From assembly GCA_003560935.1 (NCBI GenBank), contig PWJF01000277.1, positions 1 through 5,874 on the forward strand: a DNA stretch of 5,874 nt. Reading direction: 5' to 3'. The position numbers and the translations under genes were made by a program. The notes under the pieces are model-generated. The model searched no databases and had not been told where the DNA came from. It saw only the letters and a list, made by a program, of their open reading frames with translations. This document shows positions 1 through 5,874 of this stretch, piece by piece; the first letter of the stretch is position 1; each line of letters starts with the position of its first letter. Origin of the DNA: Ignavibacteriales bacterium (GTDB lineage: Bacteria; Bacteroidota; Ignavibacteria; T3Sed10-11).

Positions 1-1
1 C

Positions 2-748
2 CTTGCCGGTCTCTTTCTCGTATTCTTCCTGTATCATAAATTCATCCTGCCGTACCCGATCGTCGATAAACCGGCAGCGGGCAACGGCGAAAAGACCATA
101 TTGAAAGAATTCTTCAGAACGTTCGCCCTCTTCTTTAAAAAAGAACGCATCGGTATTGCGATCGCATTCCTGCTGCTGTACCGGTTTGCCGAGGCACAGC
201 TTGTACGTCTCGCCTCGCCGTTCCTGCTCGACCCGCAGGAGATCGGAGGACTTGCATTAACGACGGGACAGGTGGGTTTTGTGTACGGCACGGTCGGATT
301 GATCTCGCTCTCGCTCGGAGGCATACTCGGCGGCATACTGGCCGCCCGAAACGGTCTGAAATACTGGCTCTGGCCGATGGTGTGTGCAATCACTTTGCCG
401 AATCTGGTATTCGTCTTTCTATCATATAATCTGCCGGATAACCTGCTGATTATTAACATGGCGGTTGCACTCGAACAGTTCGGCTATGGATTCGGCTTTA
501 CCGCCTATATGCTGTTCATGATCTATACTGCCGAAGGCGAGCACAAAACGGCACACTACGCGATCTGTACCGGATTCATGGCGCTGGGCATGATGGTGCC
601 CGGAATGTTCAGCGGCTGGCTGCAGGAGATAATCGGCTATCAGCACTTCTTCGTGTGGGTCGTGATCGCAACGATACCGACGTTTATCGCGGCGTCGTTT
701 ATCAGGATCGATCCGGAGTTTGGGAAGAAGAAAGCCGAAGAGGAGTGA
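2..748 (+). CDS. AmpG-like MFS permease, C-terminal half (5' truncated by window edge)
   Basis: Integral inner-membrane transporter of the major facilitator superfamily, close to the AmpG-like muropeptide/sugar permeases of Bacteroidota. The frame is open from base 2, so the start lies outside the window and 248 residues are visible. The visible part begins in the tail of a membrane helix (LAGLFLVFFLY), passes through a charged cytoplasmic linker, then shows six hydrophobic segments starting near IGIAIAFLLLYRF, GFVYGTVGLISL, YWLWPMVCAI, LLIINMAVALEQ, YAICTGFMALGM and FFVWVVIATIP. This matches helices 7-12 of a 12-helix MFS protein. Phrases such as LVRLASPFLLD, EQFGYGFGFTAYM and AEGEHKTAHYAICTGFMALG are, from memory, highly typical of the family. 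It ends in a charged tail (EFGKKKAEEE). Substrate is inferred: the adjacent NamZ and NagZ genes favour a muropeptide or amino-sugar product, but the sequence alone does not prove it. Confidence 0.88.
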   Translation, partial: LAGLFLVFFLYHKFILPYPIVDKPAAGNGEKTILKEFFRTFALFFKKERIGIAIAFLLLYRFAEAQLVRLASPFLLDPQEIGGLALTTGQVGFVYGTVGLISLSLGGILGGILAARNGLKYWLWPMVCAITLPNLVFVFLSYNLPDNLLIINMAVALEQFGYGFGFTAYMLFMIYTAEGEHKTAHYAICTGFMALGMMVPGMFSGWLQEIIGYQHFFVWVVIATIPTFIAASFIRIDPEFGKKKAEEE

Positions 749-756
749 CGGTTTCG

Positions 757-776
757 AGTTTTAAGTTTACAAAACT
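757..776. terminator. Weak inverted repeat between convergent genes, possible bidirectional terminator
   Basis: AGTTTT (757-762) and AAAACT (771-776) form a 6-bp inverted repeat with an 8-base loop between the stop of the MFS gene (746-748) and the stop of the NamZ gene (775-777), overlapping the latter. The position suits a shared terminator, but the stem is almost all A:T and would be weak, so this is a low-confidence call. Confidence 0.22.
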
Positions 777-2022
777 AATACAAATAATACTTTGCCGACA
801 TCTCCCGGAATTCGTCCACATCCTTATTCAAAAACTCCTCGATATCCTCATACTTCATCCGTTCTGTAAACAACTCGCGTACTTTCGAAGTACCGGAGAC
901 GCGGTCGAACATGGTGTGTCTGTTTACTGCGTGCTCGAATGGATTTTTGTCCGGATATAACTCGTGATGGATCTCAAGAAAGAGATACTGCAAGCTCATC
1001 AGGTTTACCGCCCGGTAATCGGTGATGTGAAGCTGCACGCCGTGCACGACCTTCCCCTCATCCGTACCGTAGTAAGGGCGGTACGTTACAGGACGAAAGA
1101 TCACACCGTCAAGATCAAGTCGATTCAGCCGGGCGCTGATTTCATACGGATCGATCCACTCTGCCGCAAACTTCCGGAAGGGCGTGGTATATCCCACACC
1201 GATATTAATATAGTACAGCTCACCGAGAATGCCGGTGGCGGTATAATAGATCGCCGAATCCCGGTGCGGTATATGCGGAGAGGTCGGCACCCACTGCAAT
1301 CCCGTATCTTCGAACGTCATATCGCGGTTCCAGCCGGTCACGGGCATAACATAAAGATTGACCTTCTTACCGTTCTTGAGCCACCCTTCGGCGTTGATCA
1401 TCCGTGCAAGCTCGCCGCTTGTGAGCCCGTAAACGTAGGGTATGGGAAACTGGCTGACGAATGAAAAATAACCTTCCTCGGCAACGTTCCCTTCGATTTT
1501 TCTTCCTCCTAACGGATTCGGCCGGTCGAGGACGATGAACTGAATACCTTTCTCCGCAGCGGCTTCCATGGCGAGTCCCATCGTGCTGATATAGGTATAC
1601 GAACGGACTCCGACATCCTGTATATCATACACAAGCACATCAAGTCCCTCCAGCATTTCGGTTGTCGGTTTTCGTGTTTTCCCATATAACGAATAGACCG
1701 GCAGGCCGGTCCGCTCGTCGGTGTACGATTCGACATATTCACCCGCGGTGTAATCCCCCCGTACACCATGTTCGGGACCAAAAAGAGCGACGAGATCGAC
1801 ATTTTCGGAATCGAAAAATAAATCGACAATGGAATGTAATCTGTAATCGACACCGGTTGCATTGGTAATGAGTCCTACCCGTTTGTCTTTCAGAAGCTCA
1901 AAATTACTCTTCACAAGCCGGTCGAGTCCTGTAAGGACCCGTGCATCGCCGGCATATGCGGTATTGGTTGTAAGTAGTGTACCCAACGTAAAGAAAATAG
2001 CTAAAATGATAATCTTTGACAT
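775..2022 (-). CDS. namZ: Secreted exo-beta-N-acetylmuramidase, DUF1343 / GH171 (NamZ family)
   Basis: Predicted exo-lytic beta-N-acetylmuramidase that removes terminal MurNAc from peptidoglycan fragments, as established for NamZ (YbbC) of Bacillus subtilis. I chose ATG 2022 (415 residues) because it starts a textbook signal peptide (residues 1-24, cut after TAYA) and has CGGGA about 7 bases upstream; ATG 2028 is an alternative two codons earlier. DUF1343 hallmarks follow in order: RVGLITN (48-54), FGPEHG (81-86, with the conserved Glu that is a likely catalytic residue), YDIQDVGVRSYTYI (132-145), LDRPNPLGG (165-173), PTSPHIP (246-252), NIGVGYTTPF (273-282) and GVQLHITD (328-335). Length is normal and the C-terminus (MSAKYYLY) is intact. 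It should act in the periplasm or outside the cell. It converges on the permease gene and diverges from the GT2 operon. Family assignment is firm; exact substrate preference is inferred. Confidence 0.92.
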   Translation of the reverse strand: MSKIIILAIFFTLGTLLTTNTAYAGDARVLTGLDRLVKSNFELLKDKRVGLITNATGVDYRLHSIVDLFFDSENVDLVALFGPEHGVRGDYTAGEYVESYTDERTGLPVYSLYGKTRKPTTEMLEGLDVLVYDIQDVGVRSYTYISTMGLAMEAAAEKGIQFIVLDRPNPLGGRKIEGNVAEEGYFSFVSQFPIPYVYGLTSGELARMINAEGWLKNGKKVNLYVMPVTGWNRDMTFEDTGLQWVPTSPHIPHRDSAIYYTATGILGELYYINIGVGYTTPFRKFAAEWIDPYEISARLNRLDLDGVIFRPVTYRPYYGTDEGKVVHGVQLHITDYRAVNLMSLQYLFLEIHHELYPDKNPFEHAVNRHTMFDRVSGTSKVRELFTERMKYEDIEEFLNKDVDEFREMSAKYYLY

Positions 2023-2040
2023 CGTCATTTCCCGTTTTAT

Positions 2041-2086
2041 TAATTCGCTTCGCTCATTGATTACTTCCGCTCCGCTCCAGTGATTA
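2041..2086. repeat. Imperfect tandem direct repeat (about 21-23-base unit) in the divergent intergenic region
   Basis: Two adjacent units each contain a CGCTYCGCTC-like core followed by TGATTA: TTCGCTTCGCTCATTGATTA (2044-2063) and a second copy at 2065-2086 with core CCGCTCCGCTCC and the same TGATTA at 2081-2086. About 18 of 22 aligned positions agree with two single-base gaps. The repeat lies inside the predicted leader of the namZ transcript, 20-65 bases upstream of its start. Similar GCTTCGCTC/GCTCCGCTC strings recur between genes in some environmental genomes, so a dispersed intergenic repeat is as likely as a regulator site. Confidence 0.6.
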
Positions 2087-2108
2087 AACAACAATTGATT
2101 GGTAACGA

Positions 2109-2137
2109 TTGAATATGAAATATACGAAATATTTTTG
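2109..2137 (+). promoter_or_regulatory. Candidate Bacteroidota-type promoter for the GT2-NagZ operon
   Basis: TATTTTTG (2130-2137) fits the Bacteroidota -7 element TAnnTTTG exactly. A TTG (2109-2111) lies 18 bases upstream, near the expected -33 position. Transcription would start near 2144, giving a leader of roughly 95 bases before ATG 2239. An alternative sigma70-like reading is TTGGTA (2099-2104) and TATACG (2121-2126). Pattern match only. Confidence 0.35.
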
Positions 2138-2147
2138 TACATTTGAA
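2119..2147 (-). promoter_or_regulatory. Candidate sigma70-like promoter for namZ
   Basis: On the minus strand TTCAAA (2147-2142) and TATATT (2124-2119) are separated by 17 bases, a reasonable -35/-10 pair. Transcription would begin near 2112, about 90 bases before the NamZ start, and the leader would include the tandem repeat at 2041-2086. The element physically overlaps the rightward promoter candidate. Pattern match only, in an AT-rich region where such matches arise by chance. Confidence 0.32.
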
Positions 2148-2171
2148 CGATCGGGTTTTTCACCCATCCGA

Positions 2172-2210
2172 GCATCATTGCCGCGGTTCGCGCGGACTCA
2201 CTACAGATGC
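2172..2210 (+). other. Nested inverted repeat (GC-rich hairpin) in the leader of the GT2 operon
   Basis: CCGCG (2181-2185) and CGCGG (2191-2195) form a perfect 5-bp GC stem around a 5-base loop (GTTCG). An outer pair GCATC (2172-2176) and GATGC (2206-2210) encloses it. No T run follows, so it does not look like an intrinsic terminator. It could be a leader structure or a binding site for a regulator. It ends about 18 bases before the ribosome binding site. Confidence 0.35.
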
Positions 2211-2228
2211 CATCCGAACGGTAACAAT

Positions 2229-2235
2229 GGAGAGG
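2229..2235 (+). promoter_or_regulatory. Strong Shine-Dalgarno sequence fixing the GT2 start
   Basis: GGAGAGG at 2229-2235 sits just upstream of ATG 2239, with the GGAG core 6 bases from the start codon. It lies downstream of the other in-frame ATGs (2143 and 2227), so it selects 2239 as the start. It is the best ribosome binding site in the window. Confidence 0.75.
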
Positions 2236-2238
2236 AAA

Positions 2239-3696
2239 ATGGATAATAAAGCAAGCGTTTTTATTCCTTATGATGGATTCGAACATACAAAAACCACAAT
2301 TGAAAATATTAAGAAATACGATTTAGTCGATTCGGTATATTTACTGTCTCAAGACGGTTCGACCGTCCAAAGTTGCACGGCGATACAAATCGACTCGATC
2401 TTCAGCGCCGATACGCTCAACAAAATAAACGAACACACCAAAAACGATTACGCGCTCTTCCTCACGCAGGATACACTCATCGAACCGGGGCAATTCTCGT
2501 TGGAACGATTCATACAGGTCGCGGATGATACCGATGCCGGAATAATCTACTCCGATTACTATGCAAAGAAGGGAGATACGAGAATCCCGTTGCCCGTTAT
2601 CGATTATCAGACAGGCAGCGTGCGGGACGATTTTAATTTCGGACCGCTTGTATTGCTCCGCAAAGATGCACTTGCGGGAGCCGTGCAATCGTTACAAAAA
2701 CCGTTCAAGTATGCCGGTTGGTACGGCGTCCGGCTTGCCGTGTCGCGTGAATATCCGGTCGTGCGTATTCCGGAATTCCTCTACACAACCGTCGAGGTCG
2801 ACACCAGAAAATCGGGAGAGAAGATGTTCGATTATGTCGACCCGAAAAACCGCGACGTGCAGATCGATATGGAAGCCGCGTTCACCGAACACCTTAAACA
2901 TATCGGCGCGTATCTTGAACCGAAGTTTGAGAAAGTGAAAGAAACCGGCGATACATTCCCGGTCGAAGCGTCGGTGATCATTCCTGTGCGGAACCGTAAA
3001 AAGACCATTAAGGACGCGGTCGAATCGGTCCTCAAACAAAAACCGGATTTCGATTTCAACCTTATCGTCGTCGATAACTATTCGACCGACGGCACGACGG
3101 ATATACTAAAAGGAATTGCACAGAAGGATAAACGTCTTAAGCATATCATTCCCGACCGTACCGATCTCGGTATCGGCGGCTGCTGGAACGTCGGCGTTCA
3201 CAGCGACTACTGCGGCAAGTATGCGGTGCAGTTGGACAGCGACGATGTGTATATCGATGACACAACGCTGCAAAAAATCGTCGACGTGTTTCACATAGAA
3301 AAATGCGCGATGGTCATCGGCAGCTATATTATGACGGATTTTAACCTGCGGCGGATTCCACCGGGTTTAATCGATCACCGTGAATGGACACCGGACAACG
3401 GAAGGAATAACGCCCTCCGTATTAACGGTCTCGGCGCACCGCGTGCGTTCTATACACCGGTACTACGTTCGATAAAGATACCGAATGTCAGCTACGGTGA
3501 AGACTATGCTATCGGTCTTGCCATCTCCCGCAACTATCAGATCGGAAGAATTTATGAACCGGTATATTACTGCCGCCGCTGGGAAGACAACACCGATGCA
3601 TCGCTCGACATCAATAAGCTGAATGCCCACAATACCTATAAAGACCGCATCAGAACATTCGAAATTCATGCACGGCAGCAAAAGAACGCGCGATGA
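2239..3696 (+). CDS. Two-module family 2 glycosyltransferase
   Basis: Predicted cytoplasmic nucleotide-sugar-dependent glycosyltransferase of 485 residues with no signal peptide or membrane segment. The C-terminal module (about 241-450) is a clear GT2 GT-A domain: [20 protein letters not shown] (244-263), [14 protein letters not shown] (275-288), the metal/nucleotide-sugar motif DSDD (333-336), the usual catalytic-base position ED in YGEDYA (421-422), and a following RRW-x-D (446-450). The N-terminal module (about 5-190) also reads as GT-A-like (ASVFIPY, then [16 protein letters not shown] at 71-86 and [10 protein letters not shown] at 99-108), but it has TQDT where a DxD motif would be expected, so it may be degenerate or have a different role. 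The start is set by the GGAGAGG site. It is the first gene of a four-gene chain and overlaps DUF4922 by ATGA. Acceptor and donor are unknown; context suggests cell-wall or cell-surface sugars. Confidence 0.86.
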   Translation: MDNKASVFIPYDGFEHTKTTIENIKKYDLVDSVYLLSQDGSTVQSCTAIQIDSIFSADTLNKINEHTKNDYALFLTQDTLIEPGQFSLERFIQVADDTDAGIIYSDYYAKKGDTRIPLPVIDYQTGSVRDDFNFGPLVLLRKDALAGAVQSLQKPFKYAGWYGVRLAVSREYPVVRIPEFLYTTVEVDTRKSGEKMFDYVDPKNRDVQIDMEAAFTEHLKHIGAYLEPKFEKVKETGDTFPVEASVIIPVRNRKKTIKDAVESVLKQKPDFDFNLIVVDNYSTDGTTDILKGIAQKDKRLKHIIPDRTDLGIGGCWNVGVHSDYCGKYAVQLDSDDVYIDDTTLQKIVDVFHIEKCAMVIGSYIMTDFNLRRIPPGLIDHREWTPDNGRNNALRINGLGAPRAFYTPVLRSIKIPNVSYGEDYAIGLAISRNYQIGRIYEPVYYCRRWEDNTDASLDINKLNAHNTYKDRIRTFEIHARQQKNAR

Positions 3697-4718
3697 TAGC
3701 CGATAAATCATTACCGGTCAACATGTTACAGCGTTTCGGCGGCGTCGATGGAGATTATTCCGAACTAACGCGTGCGTTGCTGAAGCAGCAGAAGACCGTG
3801 TGGGAACAACTCGCTACGGGATATAAAAGTCTCGACGACATTCAGGTGCGCGAGTTTCAGTTCGACGGCTTCACGATGAAAGCGCAATTCAATCCCGGAC
3901 GTATCATATCCAGCTCGGCAAATGTCGATGAAAAGTCGATCAAAGAACGAAAGTGTTTTCTCTGCCTGGAAAACCTCCCCGCCGATCAGAAAGGAATTCA
4001 GTACGGATCCGACTATCTCATCCTCTGTAATCCCTTTCCGATTTTTCCGGGACATTTCACGATACCGCATGTCCGTCACATTCCACAGCGGATAGACGAA
4101 TCGTTCGATATTTTACTTGAGTTGAGTAAGGATCTGGGCAAGTATTACACGGTTTTTTACAACGGACCGAAATGCGGCGCCTCGGCGCCCGACCATCTGC
4201 ATTTCCAGGCGGGCAATAAAGGATTCATGCTGATCGAGGAACAGTTCGATACGTTGAAAACGGCGTTCGGTGAAGTAATTCACAATTATAACGAATTACA
4301 GATTACAGCAATAGACGATACTTTGCGAAGATTCATCAGCGTTGAATCGCAGGATAAAGCACGGATCGAAGACATGTTCGAAATGTTTTATACTGCCTTT
4401 ACCGCGCAAAACGGTAACGACGAAGAACCGATGATGAACATCATATCGTTTTTCATTCCCGGGTATGATATGTGGCGCGTATTATTTATACCGAGAGGAA
4501 AACATCGTCCATCATATTTTTTTCTCGAAGGCGACGATAAAATATTACTTAGTCCCGCTTCGGTCGACTTCGGCGGCGTGTTGATAACACCGGTAGAAAA
4601 AGATTTCAACCGGCTGACTAAAGAGCACATAACACAAATGTTCAGTGAAGTAAGTCTCGCCAAACCGGTATTTCAAAATATTATTTCACAATTAAAAAAG
4701 GGATTGGAAAAGTCATGA
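3693..4718 (+). CDS. DUF4922 protein, HIT/GalT-like sugar-nucleotide phosphorylase or nucleotidyltransferase
   Basis: A 341-residue soluble protein of the DUF4922 family (HIT superfamily; Ap4A-phosphorylase / GalT / GDP-sugar-phosphorylase branch by motif). Visible landmarks are CFLC (88-91) with [19 protein letters not shown] (111-125), [19 protein letters not shown] (156-174) and [12 protein letters not shown] (266-277). His168-x-His170-x-Gln172 corresponds to the HxHxQ active site in which a histidine forms a covalent nucleotidyl intermediate, and GAS-xx-HLHFQ resembles plant GDP-L-galactose phosphorylase (VTC2). All family residues I can recall are present, so the enzyme looks intact. No DUF4922 substrate is known to me. 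The start overlaps the GT2 stop (ATGA) without a strong Shine-Dalgarno, implying translational coupling. It might make or phosphorolyse the sugar nucleotide used by the GT2 partner or salvage recycled amino sugars; this is inference. Confidence 0.88.
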   Translation: MIADKSLPVNMLQRFGGVDGDYSELTRALLKQQKTVWEQLATGYKSLDDIQVREFQFDGFTMKAQFNPGRIISSSANVDEKSIKERKCFLCLENLPADQKGIQYGSDYLILCNPFPIFPGHFTIPHVRHIPQRIDESFDILLELSKDLGKYYTVFYNGPKCGASAPDHLHFQAGNKGFMLIEEQFDTLKTAFGEVIHNYNELQITAIDDTLRRFISVESQDKARIEDMFEMFYTAFTAQNGNDEEPMMNIISFFIPGYDMWRVLFIPRGKHRPSYFFLEGDDKILLSPASVDFGGVLITPVEKDFNRLTKEHITQMFSEVSLAKPVFQNIISQLKKGLEKS

Positions 4719-5512
4719 GAGATAACGAAAACGGGAACAATCCACGGCGAGCATTTATAAAAAACTTCGCCGCGGGAACTGCCGGACTCGGATTGCTCGG
4801 CGGTTTCCCATCCATCACGATCGGCGAAGACCGTTCGCGTATCGATAATCTGAACAAGCCGTTCCGTTTTGTTCACCTCACCGATATGCACGTCCGCCGG
4901 GGACGCAAAGGAAATATCGGTTACCGGCAATGTATCGATCACGTAAACGCGCTCGATCCGAAGCCGGATTTTGTGCTTATGGGCGGCGACGGTCCGTTCG
5001 ACGGATTATACACCGAGAAGGATGAATTCGAGGATCAGATCGATCTGTTTGCGACCATCTCCGATGAACTCGATATGCCGTACTATCACTGCATCGGCAA
5101 TCATGATTGTCTCGGTTTAAGTGGCAGACGAAAAGTACCGGTAGACGATCCCGATCTCGGGAAGAAGTTTTTCATGGACGGTGTCGGGATGCAGAAACCG
5201 TACTACAGCTTCGATTCGCACGGATGGCATTTTGTCGTTCTCGACTGTATATACGAAGTTGAAGTCGAACACGGTCAGGCGGTAAGTGCAGCATGGTGGG
5301 GAGGCAACTGGCTCGGATTCAAGCCGGGATACACCGTTTTTACCGCCGAGGGCGACAGGTTATCGTGGCAGCGATACACCTTCCCGTGGGATCATCATCT
5401 CGAGCCCGAAGACGATCTCGAACATGAGCGCATTGCGGAAAGGGAAGCGTTTGAAGAACAGCAACAAATCCTGCTTGATGAAGAATTACAGGGCGAACCG
5501 ATACTGCGATGA
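4715..5512 (+). CDS. Tat-signal metallophosphoesterase lacking the C-terminal metal-binding half of its core
   Basis: Calcineurin-like phosphoesterase of 265 residues, shorter than the roughly 320 or more I expect for this family. The N-terminus carries a twin-arginine signal (RRAFIKNF from residue 11, then a hydrophobic stretch to about 30), so export as a folded metalloenzyme is expected. Motifs present: DMH (57-59), GGD (90-92), GNHD (128-131) and SHGWHFVVLD (168-177). The sequence then jumps at about residues 180-187 straight to GQAVSAAWWGG (187-197) and PGYTVF, which in relatives lie after the QxxWL, SHxP and GHxH block. That block, with the remaining metal-ligand histidines, is absent although the frame is unbroken. 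A Glu-rich tail (229-260) ends the protein. Activity is doubtful unless a partner or metal-poor site compensates. It overlaps both neighbours by ATGA and is coupled to them. An assembly collapse is an alternative explanation. Confidence 0.85.
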   Translation: MRDNENGNNPRRAFIKNFAAGTAGLGLLGGFPSITIGEDRSRIDNLNKPFRFVHLTDMHVRRGRKGNIGYRQCIDHVNALDPKPDFVLMGGDGPFDGLYTEKDEFEDQIDLFATISDELDMPYYHCIGNHDCLGLSGRRKVPVDDPDLGKKFFMDGVGMQKPYYSFDSHGWHFVVLDCIYEVEVEHGQAVSAAWWGGNWLGFKPGYTVFTAEGDRLSWQRYTFPWDHHLEPEDDLEHERIAEREAFEEQQQILLDEELQGEPILR

Positions 5513-5874
5513 TAGCAACCCTTCCCGAAAAAATCGGACAGATGATACAGACCGGTTTCAGAGGATTCACGCTTGATGAAAACGATCCGGTCATTAGCGG
5601 TATAAAAAAACATCATATCGGATGGATCGTTCTCTTCGATTACGATGATGTAACGAAAACATACCGGAGAAATATCGAGTCGCCGGAACAACTGCGGTCG
5701 TTAACACAATCGCTCCGCGAATATCTTCCCCATCCGTTTTTCATATCGATCGACCAGGAAGGCGGGATCGTCAACCGGTTAAAACCCGCCTACGGGTTTC
5801 CGGAAACGTACTCCCATAAATTTCTCGGCGAGATGAACGATCCGGCGTTTACGTACCGCCATGCCTCGTTAATC
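5509..5874 (+). CDS. nagZ: NagZ-type beta-N-acetylglucosaminidase, GH3 (3' truncated by window edge)
   Basis: First 122 residues of a glycoside hydrolase family 3 protein. GH3 NagZ enzymes release N-terminal GlcNAc from muropeptides in cell-wall recycling. Visible hallmarks are LPEKIGQMIQTGFRG (5-19), the strand HIGWIVLFD (36-44), and SIDQEGGIVNRL (80-91) followed by GFPET (96-100), the standard GH3 substrate-pocket segment with Asp82. The NagZ signature KHFPGHG and the catalytic Asp/His loop would lie beyond the window, so the subfamily is not proven. ATG 5509 overlaps the phosphoesterase stop (ATGA); the upstream sequence CAGGGCG is a weak ribosome site, so coupling is likely. No signal peptide is visible, which points to the cytoplasm, consistent with work on products imported by an AmpG-like permease. 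This complements the exported NamZ. Confidence 0.87.
   Translation, partial: MIATLPEKIGQMIQTGFRGFTLDENDPVISGIKKHHIGWIVLFDYDDVTKTYRRNIESPEQLRSLTQSLREYLPHPFFISIDQEGGIVNRLKPAYGFPETYSHKFLGEMNDPAFTYRHASLI

Noticed and set aside
34..459. Long open frame on the minus strand inside the MFS gene
   Set aside because: It is antisense to a recognisable membrane-protein gene, shows no domain, and its composition is that of a shadow frame. The same applies to the other opposite-strand and out-of-frame open frames throughout the window.
964..1464. Plus-strand open frame of 166 codons inside namZ
   Set aside because: It is antisense to the well-supported DUF1343 gene, and its translation has no recognisable motif.
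2153..2165. Short hairpin GGGT-TTTTC-ACCC as a terminator for one of the divergent genes
   Set aside because: The stem is only 4 bp, there is no trailing T run, and no gene ends nearby.
2143..2238. A 32-residue N-terminal extension of the GT2 protein (start at ATG 2143)
   Set aside because: The strong GGAGAGG site lies at 2229-2235 directly before ATG 2239, the extension has no domain-like content, and it overlaps the predicted transcription start.
2023..2286. An 88-residue N-terminal extension of NamZ if translation started at the first in-frame ATG (2286)
   Set aside because: It would bury the signal peptide inside the protein, would be read from the divergent intergenic region and overlap the GT2 start, and has no family-like sequence. 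ATG 2022 has a ribosome site and signal peptide.
5286..5576. Frameshifted remnant that could hold the missing phosphoesterase block
   Set aside because: The translation in this frame has no SHxP or GHxH motif and merely overlaps the end of the phosphoesterase and the start of nagZ. The missing block is absent from all frames near the junction, so a frameshift does not explain it.

Overview
This window looks like a chromosomal segment from a Gram-negative bacterium of the Bacteroidota or a neighbouring FCB-type lineage. I infer this from two things. The MFS transporter and the DUF4922 protein closely resemble families I know mainly from Bacteroidota, and one divergent promoter candidate matches the Bacteroidota-type TAnnTTTG element. 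The assignment is tentative. GC content appears moderate and even, and I see no tRNA, rRNA, CRISPR array, transposase or phage gene.

Layout. Positions 2-748 (+) hold the C-terminal half of an AmpG-like MFS permease, cut by the left edge. It converges, with a 26-base gap, on a secreted DUF1343/GH171 exo-beta-N-acetylmuramidase (NamZ type) at 775-2022 (-). A 216-base divergent intergenic region (2023-2238) carries imperfect direct repeats, overlapping back-to-back promoter candidates and a GC-rich hairpin in the rightward leader. From 2239 onward four rightward genes are joined by ATGA stop/start overlaps: a two-module GT2 glycosyltransferase (2239-3696), a DUF4922 HIT/GalT-like nucleotidyltransferase-type protein (3693-4718), a Tat-signal metallophosphoesterase (4715-5512) and a GH3 NagZ-type beta-N-acetylglucosaminidase (5509 to the right edge, incomplete).

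How the genes may work together. NamZ (exported), an AmpG-like importer and NagZ (no signal peptide, so probably cytoplasmic) together suggest peptidoglycan turnover and muropeptide salvage. The unusual part is that NagZ is translationally coupled to a glycosyltransferase, a DUF4922 protein with a GalT/GDP-sugar-phosphorylase-like HxHxQ motif, and an exported phosphoesterase. These could form an undescribed branch of cell-wall sugar recycling or re-use, but that is inference from gene order.

The strongest anomaly is in the phosphoesterase. The N-terminal metal-binding motifs (DxH, GGD, GNHD) and the family's C-terminal segment are present, but the middle block that normally carries QxxWL, SHxP and GHxH is missing. 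The reading frame stays open, so this looks like a clean in-frame internal deletion.
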